This document shows positions 34,937-41,999 of a stretch of 64,000 bases of DNA, piece after piece. Under the pieces are notes generated by a model, which made no database searches, was not told the DNA's origin, and worked only from the letters and a program-made list of their open reading frames with translations. The number at the start of each line of letters is the position of its first letter. The stretch's first letter is position 1. The DNA is taken from NCBI RefSeq assembly GCF_000308695.1, contig NZ_BAGG01000011.1:1-64000 (forward strand), given 5' to 3'. The position numbers and the translations under genes were made by a program. Origin of the DNA: Nocardia takedensis NBRC 100417 (GTDB lineage: Bacteria > Actinomycetota > Actinomycetes > Mycobacteriales > Mycobacteriaceae).

Positions 34937-35386
34937 ATGACCAACGCACTGACCGACCTGGACCAGATCAACGCCGAGCTGATGAGCCAGAACACCCGCA
35001 ACCCGTTCGGCCGCGACATCGAACCCGGCACCGCGGTATCCGGCGAGATCGTCGCCGTCATCCGCCGACACCGCCACAACAGCAAGGGACAGCCGCTGTT
35101 CTGGGTCAACCGGAAACCGATCGTCGCCGCAGCCGGCGACCCCGTCATCGACTCCGCCGTGATCCTGGAAACCGACGCCCGCGACGACGACCAGGACGAA
35201 GGACTGCGCACCGTCACCCTCGACCGCGACGTCCAGCGCGCCATCAGCGCCGGAATCCGCCGCGCCCGCGCCGCCGGCATCGCCATCGGCGGCCGCCTGG
35301 ACGGACTGCTCTACGTCGGCCCGGCCGAAGGCGGCGGCTACGGCCGCACCTACGACCTCGGCGCCTACATCCCGCCCGCCGCGTAA
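34937..35386 (+). CDS. Small beta-rich protein, possible OB-fold
   Basis: This 149-residue protein starts at ATG 34937 behind AAGGAG. It has alternating strand-like segments (AVSGEIVAVIRRHRH, QPLFWVNRKPIV, SAVILETDAR, IAIGGRLDGLLYV) and a charged helix (RDVQRAISAGIRRARAAG). This is compatible with an OB-fold single-strand-binding protein but no named family is certain. It is the last gene of the long rightward run and is followed by a strong terminator. Confidence 0.6.
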   Translation: MTNALTDLDQINAELMSQNTRNPFGRDIEPGTAVSGEIVAVIRRHRHNSKGQPLFWVNRKPIVAAAGDPVIDSAVILETDARDDDQDEGLRTVTLDRDVQRAISAGIRRARAAGIAIGGRLDGLLYVGPAEGGGYGRTYDLGAYIPPAA

Positions 35387-35400
35387 CAGCACCACCGAGC

Positions 35401-35432
35401 GATGCCCCGGCCGACACTTCGGCCGGGGCATC
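35401..35432 (+). terminator. Strong intrinsic hairpin ending the core operon
   Basis: A perfect 14-bp stem (GATGCCCCGGCCGA with its complement) closes a CACT loop 15 bp after the last core gene. It marks the boundary between the transfer genes and the accessory region. Confidence 0.8.
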
Positions 35433-35525
35433 GTCGTGTCTACGCCGGTTCGACCTCTCCCTCTATCCCCGACTGTTCCCCGGCCCCTTCCTCCGAAGGC
35501 TTCCCGAGTCCGGATCAGTGGTTGC

Positions 35526-35572
35526 TCAAGGGTGGCCGCAGGCCATCGGCGTAGCCGACGCGCAGCGCCCTT
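35526..35572 (+). repeat. Structured repeat, left copy (inverted relative to 38188-38234)
   Basis: The 47 bases starting TCAAGGGTGGCCGCAGGCC and ending CAGCGCCCTT match the reverse complement of 38188-38234 at 45 of 47 positions. The unit folds into three adjacent hairpins with 3-nt loops (GGCC-GCA-GGCC, GGC-GTA-GCC, GCG-CAG-CGC) inside an AAGGG/CCCTT stem, here extended outward by GGTTG/CAACC: a cloverleaf-like shape. Confidence 0.85.
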
Positions 35573-35730
35573 TAACAACCGCAGGGCCGGACTCACGCTG
35601 TCCGGCCGAGGAAGGGCCGTCCGCAGGACCACGACGCCGGTCGCGGTAGAACGGGATGCCGAACTGCTTCCTTCGGTATTCCTCCAGCCTTCCTTCCCTG
35701 GTCTCGGGGGAGCCCAGGAAAGGAAGCCTG

Positions 35731-35909
35731 CACCCACCACCCGACCCAGCCTGTGAGCTGGGCAAAGAGCGGGGATTTCTGCTCACTCCCCCTCCCCCTC
35801 CCGTCCGACATCTCATACCCACTTCGTGTGCACGAGATGTCGGACGGGAGGGGGAGGGGGAGCAATCAGAAATCCAAAGAGATGGGTATGTCGGGTTGGG
35901 TGGTGGGTG
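35731..35909. repeat. Very large nested inverted repeat / cruciform
   Basis: The core has two perfect 29-nt arms, 35786-35814 and 35834-35862, around a 19-nt loop; the left arm begins CTCCCCCTCCCCCTCCCG. Further out, GGATTTCTG (35773-35781) pairs with CAGAAATCC (35867-35875), and CACCCACCACCC (35731-35742) pairs with 35898-35909. The strands are strongly purine/pyrimidine biased. This looks like an origin (single-strand or transfer) or protein-bound cruciform rather than a terminator; the role is inferred. Confidence 0.8.
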
Positions 35910-36152
35910 AGTGAAAGAGAAATCGGTTGCGTGTGGGTGATATCGGAAAGTTTGCGACGTGGTGCGTTGGCATTCGGGTAGGTGGTGGCGCGGTGTGCGG
36001 ATACGGGAGGTTACTGGACGCGGCTTATATTCGCGCAGCTGGCGGAACCTGGCCGAGGGCCGCGCCAGTCGCTACCAAAATGGACGCGGCCCTCGTCGCA
36101 ATCTGGAGCAGTCAGTCGAACAGCGGTAACATCATGTAGACACTCGACATAA

Positions 36153-36226
36153 ATCGAACCTCGCATGGGTGCGCGCGAATAGCATCCTGAATGCGAGTTC
36201 AGACGTAAGTGAGCGCGAGGTTCGAT
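36153..36226. repeat. 12-bp inverted repeat downstream of the SLATT gene
   Basis: ATCGAACCTCGC at 36153-36164 and GCGAGGTTCGAT at 36215-36226 are perfect complements separated by 50 nt. It lies just beyond the stop of the leftward SLATT gene, so it could end that transcript, or be the edge of an inserted cassette. Confidence 0.55.
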
Positions 36227-36241
36227 GTTCTCCGGAAGTAG

Positions 36242-36781
36242 TTAATTGTAGTCGTTAGGGCCGCTGGCCTCATTCCTTGAGTCCTGGTCCGTTCGGGCTC
36301 GGCGGGCACCGGCGATCTCAAGCCACGCTCCCATCTCGCTCTGTTCGATCGCTGTCACCGCAGCTACCAGCTTTTCGTCTCGGGTAGTTGGATCGGAATA
36401 CGGGGCTGCGCCGACTGCATACGCGCGTCGCGCAGCCTGTACTAGCTCTCGAGCTTGACTGAAGCGAAGATAGTTTTCGTTCCAATGAAATATCGATCGT
36501 ATCCCAGTAAGAACTACGATCGTCGCTCCCAATATGGCTGGAACAACTGTGTTTCCATCAAGTACAATAGGTGATAGTGGAATCAACGCCGCTGCCGTGA
36601 GTTGTGCAACCTCAACAAATCGGTATCGCAGTCTAGAGTTTATGGCCGCGCGCTGGTACCAGTTGTGTGATTCTTCGGCCACCGACATGGCGTATGTGGA
36701 AATCCTGCCGAGATCTACGGAGGTATTTTCACTTCCGGCAGGTGGGTCGAATGCTCTGCTGTGTTCGATATTATCAGCCAC
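36242..36781 (-). CDS. SLATT/DUF4231-domain two-helix membrane protein (putative effector)
   Basis: This 179-residue protein has a helical N-terminus, the motif WYQRAAINSRLRYRF (residues 41-55), two membrane helices (about 56-74 and 78-97) and then HWNENYLRFSQARELVQAAR (99-118), the arrangement of DUF4231/SLATT proteins. SLATT proteins are proposed pore-forming effectors in nucleotide-signal defence systems. The ATG at 36781 overlaps the end of the TIR gene by 8 bp, so both are made from one transcript. Codon use is AT-richer than in neighbours, a sign of separate acquisition. Target and trigger are unknown. Confidence 0.75.
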   Translation of the reverse strand: MADNIEHSRAFDPPAGSENTSVDLGRISTYAMSVAEESHNWYQRAAINSRLRYRFVEVAQLTAAALIPLSPIVLDGNTVVPAILGATIVVLTGIRSIFHWNENYLRFSQARELVQAARRAYAVGAAPYSDPTTRDEKLVAAVTAIEQSEMGAWLEIAGARRARTDQDSRNEASGPNDYN

Positions 36782-37931
36782 TTACAAAATCCTCGGAATC
36801 GAACTCTGCTGTAACGCTTCGAAGCTTGTCCACCCACTGTTGCATTATGGTGGCGGTATCCAGAATTGTAAGTATAGACGTTCTGATACGCCGAGAGGGC
36901 TCGCGCATGTCGCGGCTCATCTTTCCGGCCAATCTCAGCGTATTTTCAAATTCTTCATCAATTTTTACATTTTCTCGGATGGAGGTAATGATCTCCTCAA
37001 TGTCGTCAGCCATCTCCAACGCCTTTTCTCGGTCGCCAGCAGTGCTAACCATGGCTATTTGCGAGGCGGCATCGATGGCGTCGCTGATTACGGCCGCCCT
37101 GGCCCCGAAGTTTCCGGCGCTGTCGAGCAAACGTTGTGTCGGCCCGTCAAGCGCTTTTGATACCCGTTTCAGATGGATAATTCGTACAGCGTTGGATGCA
37201 TTGGGGGGTGTGCGGTATTCGTCCGACTGGAATGTATTCCCAATCTCCAACATTGCATTCCTGAAGTCCTCGGCGGCGGCTCCCCAACCCTCCAACGCCA
37301 CTTCAGCATCTGCAATTTGCTCAAGCCAGCCCAGCTCATCCTCGGCGACTTGTTCGACGTTCTTAGTTGGATTTGCATCCTCTATAACAGGAGTGAGGAC
37401 TGGCGTGCTTTCAGGCTGGTCAGCGATTGACAGCGCCACTTTCTTCAATCGCGTGGCAAGGCGATTGACGCCACGTCGGTACGCACTTGAATTTTCATCC
37501 TCAAGTCGCAATTCGGTCCAGTCTTCATGCTGGAGTCCGCTCAAAATTCGGATTATTTCGTCATCCGACATCGGATCAAGGGTTACTTCTGTGTATATAA
37601 TTGGGAGTATCAATTCGTGAAGATTTGAGGACTTGGATTTGGACCAAAACTTAAGGAATTCCTCTCGGCAAGCCTGGCTTTGCAGATAGGAGGGGGTGAT
37701 AATTGGTATAAAGAACGTGGTTCCATGAATGGAAGTGTCGATCTTTTCGTTCCAAGCGTCTCCCCATTCTATCTTCTTCCGATCCAGGAAGATCTCGAGT
37801 TCGCTTCCGGTTTGCATCCTGAATTCAGAGATAACTCGCTCGGATATTCGGGTGATATGGCCGTTTGAGTCTGAATCGTCATTTCGGACGTAGCTCCAGA
37901 ACCCCGATGGTTTGATGATCATGTCGATCAT
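36774..37931 (-). CDS. TIR-domain protein with helical C-terminus (putative NADase sensor/signal enzyme)
   Basis: This 385-residue protein begins with a TIR domain (about residues 8-135): FWSYVRNDD at 11-19 for strand A, EIFLDRKKIEWGDAWNEKI at 46-64, FFIPIITPSYLQSQACREE at 73-91, with E91 of the C-x2-E motif as probable catalytic Glu. Residues about 190-380 are helical, perhaps a sensor or oligomerisation region. Bacterial TIR domains cleave NAD+ or make cyclic ADP-ribose signals in phage defence. First gene of the leftward two-gene operon. Start is ATG 37931 or 37922. The gene is clearly AT-richer than the element core. Confidence 0.8.
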   Translation of the reverse strand: MIDMIIKPSGFWSYVRNDDSDSNGHITRISERVISEFRMQTGSELEIFLDRKKIEWGDAWNEKIDTSIHGTTFFIPIITPSYLQSQACREEFLKFWSKSKSSNLHELILPIIYTEVTLDPMSDDEIIRILSGLQHEDWTELRLEDENSSAYRRGVNRLATRLKKVALSIADQPESTPVLTPVIEDANPTKNVEQVAEDELGWLEQIADAEVALEGWGAAAEDFRNAMLEIGNTFQSDEYRTPPNASNAVRIIHLKRVSKALDGPTQRLLDSAGNFGARAAVISDAIDAASQIAMVSTAGDREKALEMADDIEEIITSIRENVKIDEEFENTLRLAGKMSRDMREPSRRIRTSILTILDTATIMQQWVDKLRSVTAEFDSEDFVSG

Positions 37932-38138
37932 GATGCCTTGGCGTGGAGTCGCCGCCGATGTTAGGCAACGCTTACTCGTGCTGCTTGGGTTAAGTTTATA
38001 CCGAGCGGTTGCTTTTTGAGGTTACTACTCCCGGGTAGAAAGGAAGTGTCCTGGAAGCAACTAGATCTGTAGTTGAAAGAACTATTCACTTCGGCTAGGT
38101 CTCTCGGGTTTGCATATCGGCGCGGCCATCGGGCCGCG

Positions 38139-38320
38139 GTTCCTGGTGTGGGTCGCCTGCATTGTGTCCGCGCGTCCCTCACGCCTCAAGGGCGCTGCGC
38201 GTCGGCTGCGCCGATGGCCTACGGCCACCCTTGACCCGCGAGCCTCTACGCGCAGCGGCGCAGGCTTTGCGGGCAGGCCGGGGACCTGCCCGATGGGCGC
38301 AAGCGCCCCACACCAGGAAC
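38139..38320. repeat. 182-bp structured block bounded by 14-bp inverted repeats
   Basis: GTTCCTGGTGTGGG at 38139-38152 and its exact complement at 38307-38320 bound a block full of short hairpins: the 47-bp cloverleaf-like repeat (38188-38234), GGGCAGG/CCTGCCC (38271-38291) and GGGCGC/GCGCCC at its end. The GCTGCGC and CTACGG loops resemble palindromes of actinobacterial linear-replicon ends. It may be a small non-autonomous repeat element or a protein-binding structure. Confidence 0.7.
38188..38234 (-). repeat. Structured repeat, right copy (inverted relative to 35526-35572)
   Basis: This is the second copy of the 47-bp structured unit, in opposite orientation to the copy at 35526, with two substitutions. 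The two copies enclose the TIR-SLATT operon and the large cruciform. Flanking bases outside the 47 bp are not shared. Confidence 0.85.
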
Positions 38321-38557
38321 GAGAACCCGCCCGTCGTCACGGTCGCCGGATGGAATCTGCTGTCGTCGTTCAGGAGCGCCTTCGATGGGCGCTCAACGGC
38401 GATAGCAACCTCTCAGCGGCGAATCCAGCTAGGTAGCGGCTGCGATTTCATCGGCGACTCAGTGCGATAGTCCACTCCACCAACGTCTTTCGTTGTTCCC
38501 GCACTGTCGGTGGTTGGCGATACCGTTTGTGTATCACGACAGACAGGGGAGGAACCG

Positions 38558-39658
38558 ATGCTGGTCATCAACAGGGCCGCGACAATCGAACCCAGTGAGC
38601 GTCGGGTGGCCGAGTGGATGGCGGGATGGACCGGTCAGTACGCGATGCCGGGCATCGCGGTGTCGAGCTACTGGCTTGACGGAACGAAGCCAGGCGAGCC
38701 CAGTCAAGAATGCGATTTCGTCCTGATCACGCCGCAGCTCACCGCCGCGGTGGAGGTCAAAGGGACGCATCCGGACATCACGTTCGGCACGATCACCGCT
38801 CACGAGAACGGGCCGTGGCGGCACGATGTTTTGCCGGTCGACCCGGTCCGCACGCGCGAGAAGGACGACAACCCTTTCCGACAGGTGCGCGGCTGCGCCT
38901 ACCGACTCAAACACTTGATCGCGAGCAACGGGATGTTGAGCCGCCCTTGGGTATCTGGAGTCGTAATCGTGGTTCCTCCAATGCGATCCGAGGTCAGCCG
39001 CAGAGTTGCCTCGAAGCCACAGGGATGCACGGCGGTCATAGGCAATCGCGGGATCCGCGAGTGGCTCCACAGCCAATCCGGAAGAAGGCCGATATGGACG
39101 GCCGAGAAGGCTCACGCGCTGCTGACCGCTATGAATCTGGGCGAGGCGTCGAGCATTCCCGACCTAGTATCTGAAGGGTTTCGGAGCGATTCCACAACAT
39201 CGCCGTCAACGTCGTCCGGTCGTCCTGTTGCGCGGCCGGTTCGGACATCAACCGTCCCGCCACCCGTTCGGACATCAACCGCGACCGTCTCTCCCGAGGT
39301 TCCGTCCCGGCGTCGGACCGTTGCCGCGCCCGAACCGCAGCCAGCGGGCTGGGCTTCCGGGGCCGACACTCTCCCCAGCACGCCGCGTCCGGCGAGGCGT
39401 ACACGCGCGATAGCACCACGGAGCGGCGTGCAGGCCGCGGCCGCGCTGGCTCTAATCGCGGCTATCGGCTGCGGAGTGTGGATCATGAGCAGGGCGGGAG
39501 ACTCTGAACCGCGTAGAACTGGCGATCAGCAGGTCATTCTCCCGTCTACCGAGCAGATGGTGCCCGCACCTCCGCCGGCCCCTCTGTCCGAGTCTGTTCC
39601 TGGCCCACCAGCTCCCGCGCCGGAGTCGGGTTGTTTTCCGTTCCAGGCGAACTGCTGA
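38558..39658 (+). CDS. NERD nuclease-related domain membrane protein
   Basis: This 366-residue protein starts at ATG 38558 behind GGGGAGG. The N-terminal NERD domain (about residues 12-200) has the nuclease-like pattern ECDFVLI ... AAVEVKG (Asp near 53, Glu and Lys near 66-68) and a later QVRGCAYRLK. A Pro/Ser/Thr-rich linker leads to one membrane helix (about residues 300-320, AAAALALIAAIGCGVWI) and a short Pro-rich tail with two Cys. NERD proteins occur in nucleic-acid processing and defence islands. It reads away from the TIR-SLATT operon and may be an independent defence gene. Confidence 0.75.
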   Translation: MLVINRAATIEPSERRVAEWMAGWTGQYAMPGIAVSSYWLDGTKPGEPSQECDFVLITPQLTAAVEVKGTHPDITFGTITAHENGPWRHDVLPVDPVRTREKDDNPFRQVRGCAYRLKHLIASNGMLSRPWVSGVVIVVPPMRSEVSRRVASKPQGCTAVIGNRGIREWLHSQSGRRPIWTAEKAHALLTAMNLGEASSIPDLVSEGFRSDSTTSPSTSSGRPVARPVRTSTVPPPVRTSTATVSPEVPSRRRTVAAPEPQPAGWASGADTLPSTPRPARRTRAIAPRSGVQAAAALALIAAIGCGVWIMSRAGDSEPRRTGDQQVILPSTEQMVPAPPPAPLSESVPGPPAPAPESGCFPFQANC

Positions 39659-39812
39659 ATCTGAGTCGTCGGCGGAAGGTTTTCGGTAATCCAAGATCAA
39701 ACTATCTCCGGATAAGGTTCCCGTCCTTCATCGTCGCAAAATTTAACGCCGCTATCTAATGAGACGCGGGTTTCGGGGACTCTAGAAGGTGCGATAAAGG
39801 TAGGATCGGCGT

Positions 39813-40085
39813 ATGAGCACTAGGAAAGTCAGTCTCACACTCCCCGAGGAACTGGTAGTTCGCGCCGAGAACGCGGTGCGGTCCGGTGCGGCCCGCTCGG
39901 TGAGCGCCTACATCGCTGCCGCGGCCGGTTCGGGCGAGACGCGCACGACCGTCGCTGATGTACTCGCTCGGTGGGGTGCGGATCACGGCCAGGGCAGCGC
40001 AGAGGAGAGGGAGGCCGCGGAGCACCGCGCCCGTGCGCTATTCGATCGCGCCGACCGACGCCAGCAGGCCAACGGCGCCGCGTGA
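39813..40085 (+). CDS. Ribbon-helix-helix antitoxin-like protein
   Basis: This 90-residue protein begins with a ribbon-helix-helix pattern (RKVSLTLPEELVVRAENAVR, then ARSVSAYIAAA) and continues with a charged helical tail that would bind a toxin. It is followed with a 4-bp GTGA overlap by a PIN-like gene, the arrangement of VapBC modules. It probably represses its own promoter. Such modules stabilise mobile elements. Confidence 0.75.
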   Translation: MSTRKVSLTLPEELVVRAENAVRSGAARSVSAYIAAAAGSGETRTTVADVLARWGADHGQGSAEEREAAEHRARALFDRADRRQQANGAA

Positions 40086-40459
40086 GGCCCACCGCTGCGG
40101 GAACCATCCTGGATGCCTCCGCGCTCATAGCCCTGCCTCGCAGCATCTACGCGCGAACCCTGGTTGAACTCAGTGTGCGTGAACGGCGGCCGTTGGTCAT
40201 CCCGGCGGCCAGTCTGTATGCCGCCACCATCGGTGGAGCGGACCCGGCAGATTTCGACGCCGACGCGTTCACCGTTACCCCGGTCAGTCAGGCCATCGTG
40301 CCGGGAATGGCGATGGTCGCCCGGACCGCCGTCGCGGCGATTGGAACAGACCTCTGCCAGGTGGCGTGGGAAGCGCAAGTGACCGGCTACCCGGTGCTCA
40401 CCGGCGACCCTGACCTGTACGCCGCACTCGGTGTCCCGATCGACCTCGAGACTCTGTAG
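40082..40459 (+). CDS. PIN-like toxin (VapC-type)
   Basis: This 125-residue protein starts at GTG 40082 in the antitoxin stop. The N-terminal TILDASALIAL gives the first PIN acidic residue and the end VLTGDPDLYAAL the late acidic residues; the middle is less typical, so the fold call is tentative. VapC toxins cut tRNA or rRNA. Located 330 bp from attR, it would punish loss of the element (addiction). Confidence 0.68.
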   Translation: MRPTAAGTILDASALIALPRSIYARTLVELSVRERRPLVIPAASLYAATIGGADPADFDADAFTVTPVSQAIVPGMAMVARTAVAAIGTDLCQVAWEAQVTGYPVLTGDPDLYAALGVPIDLETL

Positions 40460-40791
40460 TGCGATTCGCCGTGTATCGACTGAAGGTTTGAAGACCAATA
40501 GATTAATGGTCGCTGACATGCAGGTTATTTGCAGGTGTGCACAACGCCTAGAGTGTTTGCTCTCATAACCTACGGCTGGCGTCCGCGATGGACGGGTCAC
40601 GCGCAAGCGTGGACCGCTTGACGGAACGAGCGGGAGTGGCTTCGGCGGTTGTGCCGTCCATGACTTGTCAGGCGGCGCGATCGGACTGAGGTCTGCATCT
40701 ACCAGGGGATTCGAACAGCACTAAACTAAAGCTACAGCGCTTCGCCTCAGCCTGTGCTTACCGTCACCTGCACAGTGCGCAGGTTGTTTGA
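40460..40791. other. Gene-free region next to attR
   Basis: No gene is supported. TGCAGGT occurs at 40519-40525 and 40530-40536 and inverted at 40766-40772, with a near copy CGCAGGT at about 40779. The last two lie within 30 bp of attR. These might be arm-type sites for integrase or Xis. Confidence 0.4.
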
Positions 40792-40837
40792 CCTTGTAAG
40801 CGAAAGGTCGTCAGTTCAATCCTGACAGGGGGCTCTT
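40792..40837 (+). repeat. attR: 46-bp attachment-site copy
   Basis: Identical to 21423-21468. It holds the 3' half of tRNA-Thr from the anticodon on but no 5' half, so it is the displaced original tRNA end, marking the right border of the element. Confidence 0.95.
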
Positions 40838-41124
40838 CTTTCCAGCACGCCTCGGTGACGGCGACCCGACCGTGCTCGTAGGGCGACAGTCCGCCAAATG
40901 ATCCTCACGGGGTTCTGGGGCCCCTATTGTTTGCCCTCTCACCGAGCGATCTGCGCGTGCGGTAGTCGTAGTGCATGTCTCGTAGTCGGCGCGTATTTCG
41001 GTACGCGTCGGTCAAGACCTGCCTTCGTCCCCCCGCCTTCGCAAGCATCGCGCCATCGTAGTGCGCGGCGCGGGTTACTCCGAAGTCATTGCGGTGGAGG
41101 CGGCTTCGGCGATCGGAGGGCGGA
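40838..41124. other. Gene-free region right of the element
   Basis: About 290 bp of chromosomal sequence without a supported gene. Before insertion it lay directly downstream of the tRNA-Thr gene. Nothing beyond general GC-rich sequence was seen. Confidence 0.5.
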
Positions 41125-41149
41125 TTCAGGGCGCGAGGCGCGCCCTGAA
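41125..41149 (-). terminator. Hairpin after the HIT gene
   Basis: TTCAGGGCGCG and CGCGCCCTGAA form a perfect 11-bp stem with a 3-nt loop, 10 bp past the HIT stop on the leftward strand. No T run. Confidence 0.6.
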
Positions 41150-41158
41150 CGTGAGTCC

Positions 41159-41584
41159 TCAGGCGGGGACGTGGGCGGAGTGGCCGAGGTCGCGGAGGGC
41201 TTGTTTGATGCGGGATTGGGCGTCGTCGAGGGATTCGGGGGAGGGGGTGGGGTCGGCGCCGGAGATGTCGAAGTTGCCGAGGGTGAAGGCCGGGAAGACG
41301 TGCAGGTGCAGGTGGGGGACTTCGAGGCCGGCGATCAGGAGGCCGGCGCGGGGGGCGTCCCAGGCGGCGCGGACGGCTTGGCCGATCTTCTGGGCGACGC
41401 CGGTGAGGCGGGCGAAGACCTGGCCGTCGACGTCCTGCCACTGGTCGATCTCCGCGCGCGGCACGACGAGGGTGTGGCCGGGCGTGACGGGGGCGATGGT
41501 CAGGAATCCGACGAATTCGTCGTCCTCCCAGACGAATCGGCCGGGGATGTCGCCTGCGATGATCGCGCTGAACACAGATGCCAT
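41159..41584 (-). CDS. HIT-family nucleotide hydrolase
   Basis: This 141-residue histidine-triad protein carries HLHLHVF (residues about 91-97) as active site. HIT proteins hydrolyse or transfer nucleotidyl groups of dinucleotides, AMP-lysine or similar compounds. The N-terminal part ([20 protein letters not shown], and [13 protein letters not shown]) fits the bacterial Hint/HIT branch. It is followed on the same strand by nothing and preceded by the PH-domain gene 37 bp upstream. A second, different HIT gene lies at 47952. Confidence 0.88.
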   Translation of the reverse strand: MASVFSAIIAGDIPGRFVWEDDEFVGFLTIAPVTPGHTLVVPRAEIDQWQDVDGQVFARLTGVAQKIGQAVRAAWDAPRAGLLIAGLEVPHLHLHVFPAFTLGNFDISGADPTPSPESLDDAQSRIKQALRDLGHSAHVPA

Positions 41585-41621
41585 GACCGCAGGCTACAAC
41601 GCCGCGCCCGGCGGACGCGGG

Positions 41622-41999
41622 CTACACGGCCACGTAGTGGGACAGGATGCCCTGCACTTCGTAGATGTCGACCTGGCGGTTGAACCGCTTCTGGATGGGC
41701 ACGTCGGTGCCCGCGAGCCAGATCATCAGTTCGGCGTCGAGGTCGAAGGTGCCCGCGGTCTCGACGGCGAAGTGCGTGATCGCCCGGTAGGGGATGCTGT
41801 GGTAGCTGACCTTGCGGCCGGAGATGCCCTGTTTGTCGACGAGGACGAGTCTGCGGTTGGTGAACAGCATCGCGTCGCGAACCAGCAGGTAGGCGGCGTA
41901 GATCTGCTCGCCGTTGCCGAGCAGTCGCGCGTATTCCTGTTGGGCCTGCGCCGGGTCGATCCGGCCCGCGTTGCCCATAAGTCCGTCGATCAGACCCAT
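41622..41999 (-). CDS. Bacterial PH-domain protein
   Basis: This 125-residue protein has the bacterial pleckstrin-homology pattern (MLFTNRRLVLVDKQGISGRK, YHSIPYRAITHFAVE, FDLDAELMIWL). The start MGLIDGLMG at 41999 is the usual one of the family; the longer frame is not needed. Cytosolic. Members occur widely without a known role; perhaps a stress or envelope protein. Confidence 0.82.
   Translation of the reverse strand: MGLIDGLMGNAGRIDPAQAQQEYARLLGNGEQIYAAYLLVRDAMLFTNRRLVLVDKQGISGRKVSYHSIPYRAITHFAVETAGTFDLDAELMIWLAGTDVPIQKRFNRQVDIYEVQGILSHYVAV

Larger units (their letters stand above)
35433..36241. other. Gene-free structured region, 0.8 kb
   Basis: No convincing gene is seen on either strand. 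The stretch holds one copy of a structured repeat (35526-35572), a very large inverted repeat (35731-35909) and a 12-bp inverted repeat with a 50-nt spacer (36153-36226). Composition shifts from GC-rich to AT-richer after about 35900. It could contain the element's replication or transfer origin. Confidence 0.6.
37932..38557. other. Gene-free region between TIR and NERD genes
   Basis: No gene is supported here. The part near the TIR start is AT-rich and should hold its leftward promoter (TATAAA occurs on the minus strand at about 37996). It is followed by a GC-rich structured block (38139-38320) and then about 200 bp of ordinary sequence before the NERD gene. Confidence 0.55.
21423..40837. 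mobile_element. Actinomycete integrative and conjugative element (AICE) in tRNA-Thr
   Basis: The 19.4-kb segment is bounded by 46-bp direct repeats, starts with a tyrosine integrase next to the tRNA, and contains the usual AICE set: GntR-type repressor, Xis-like protein, replication-relaxation-like protein, FtsK/TraB-type translocase and DUF2637 membrane protein. Transfer of such elements as double-stranded DNA by a single translocase is established for the family. No relaxase and no known replication initiator was recognised. The right third carries accessory genes: TIR + SLATT, NERD, and a toxin-antitoxin pair. att sites, integrase and translocase look intact, so mobility is plausible. Confidence 0.93.

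Noticed and set aside
35401..35432. Possible origin hairpin
   Set aside because: A simple 14-bp stem and 4-nt loop directly after a stop codon is best read as a terminator.
36534..37620. Plus-strand frames of 208 and 317 codons over the TIR-SLATT operon
   Set aside because: They are Ser/Ile-rich mirror frames without domains, whereas the minus-strand products carry clear TIR and DUF4231 patterns.
40792..40837. Second tRNA-Thr gene
   Set aside because: Only the 3' half is present; acceptor 5' strand, D arm and half of the anticodon arm are missing, so it is attR.
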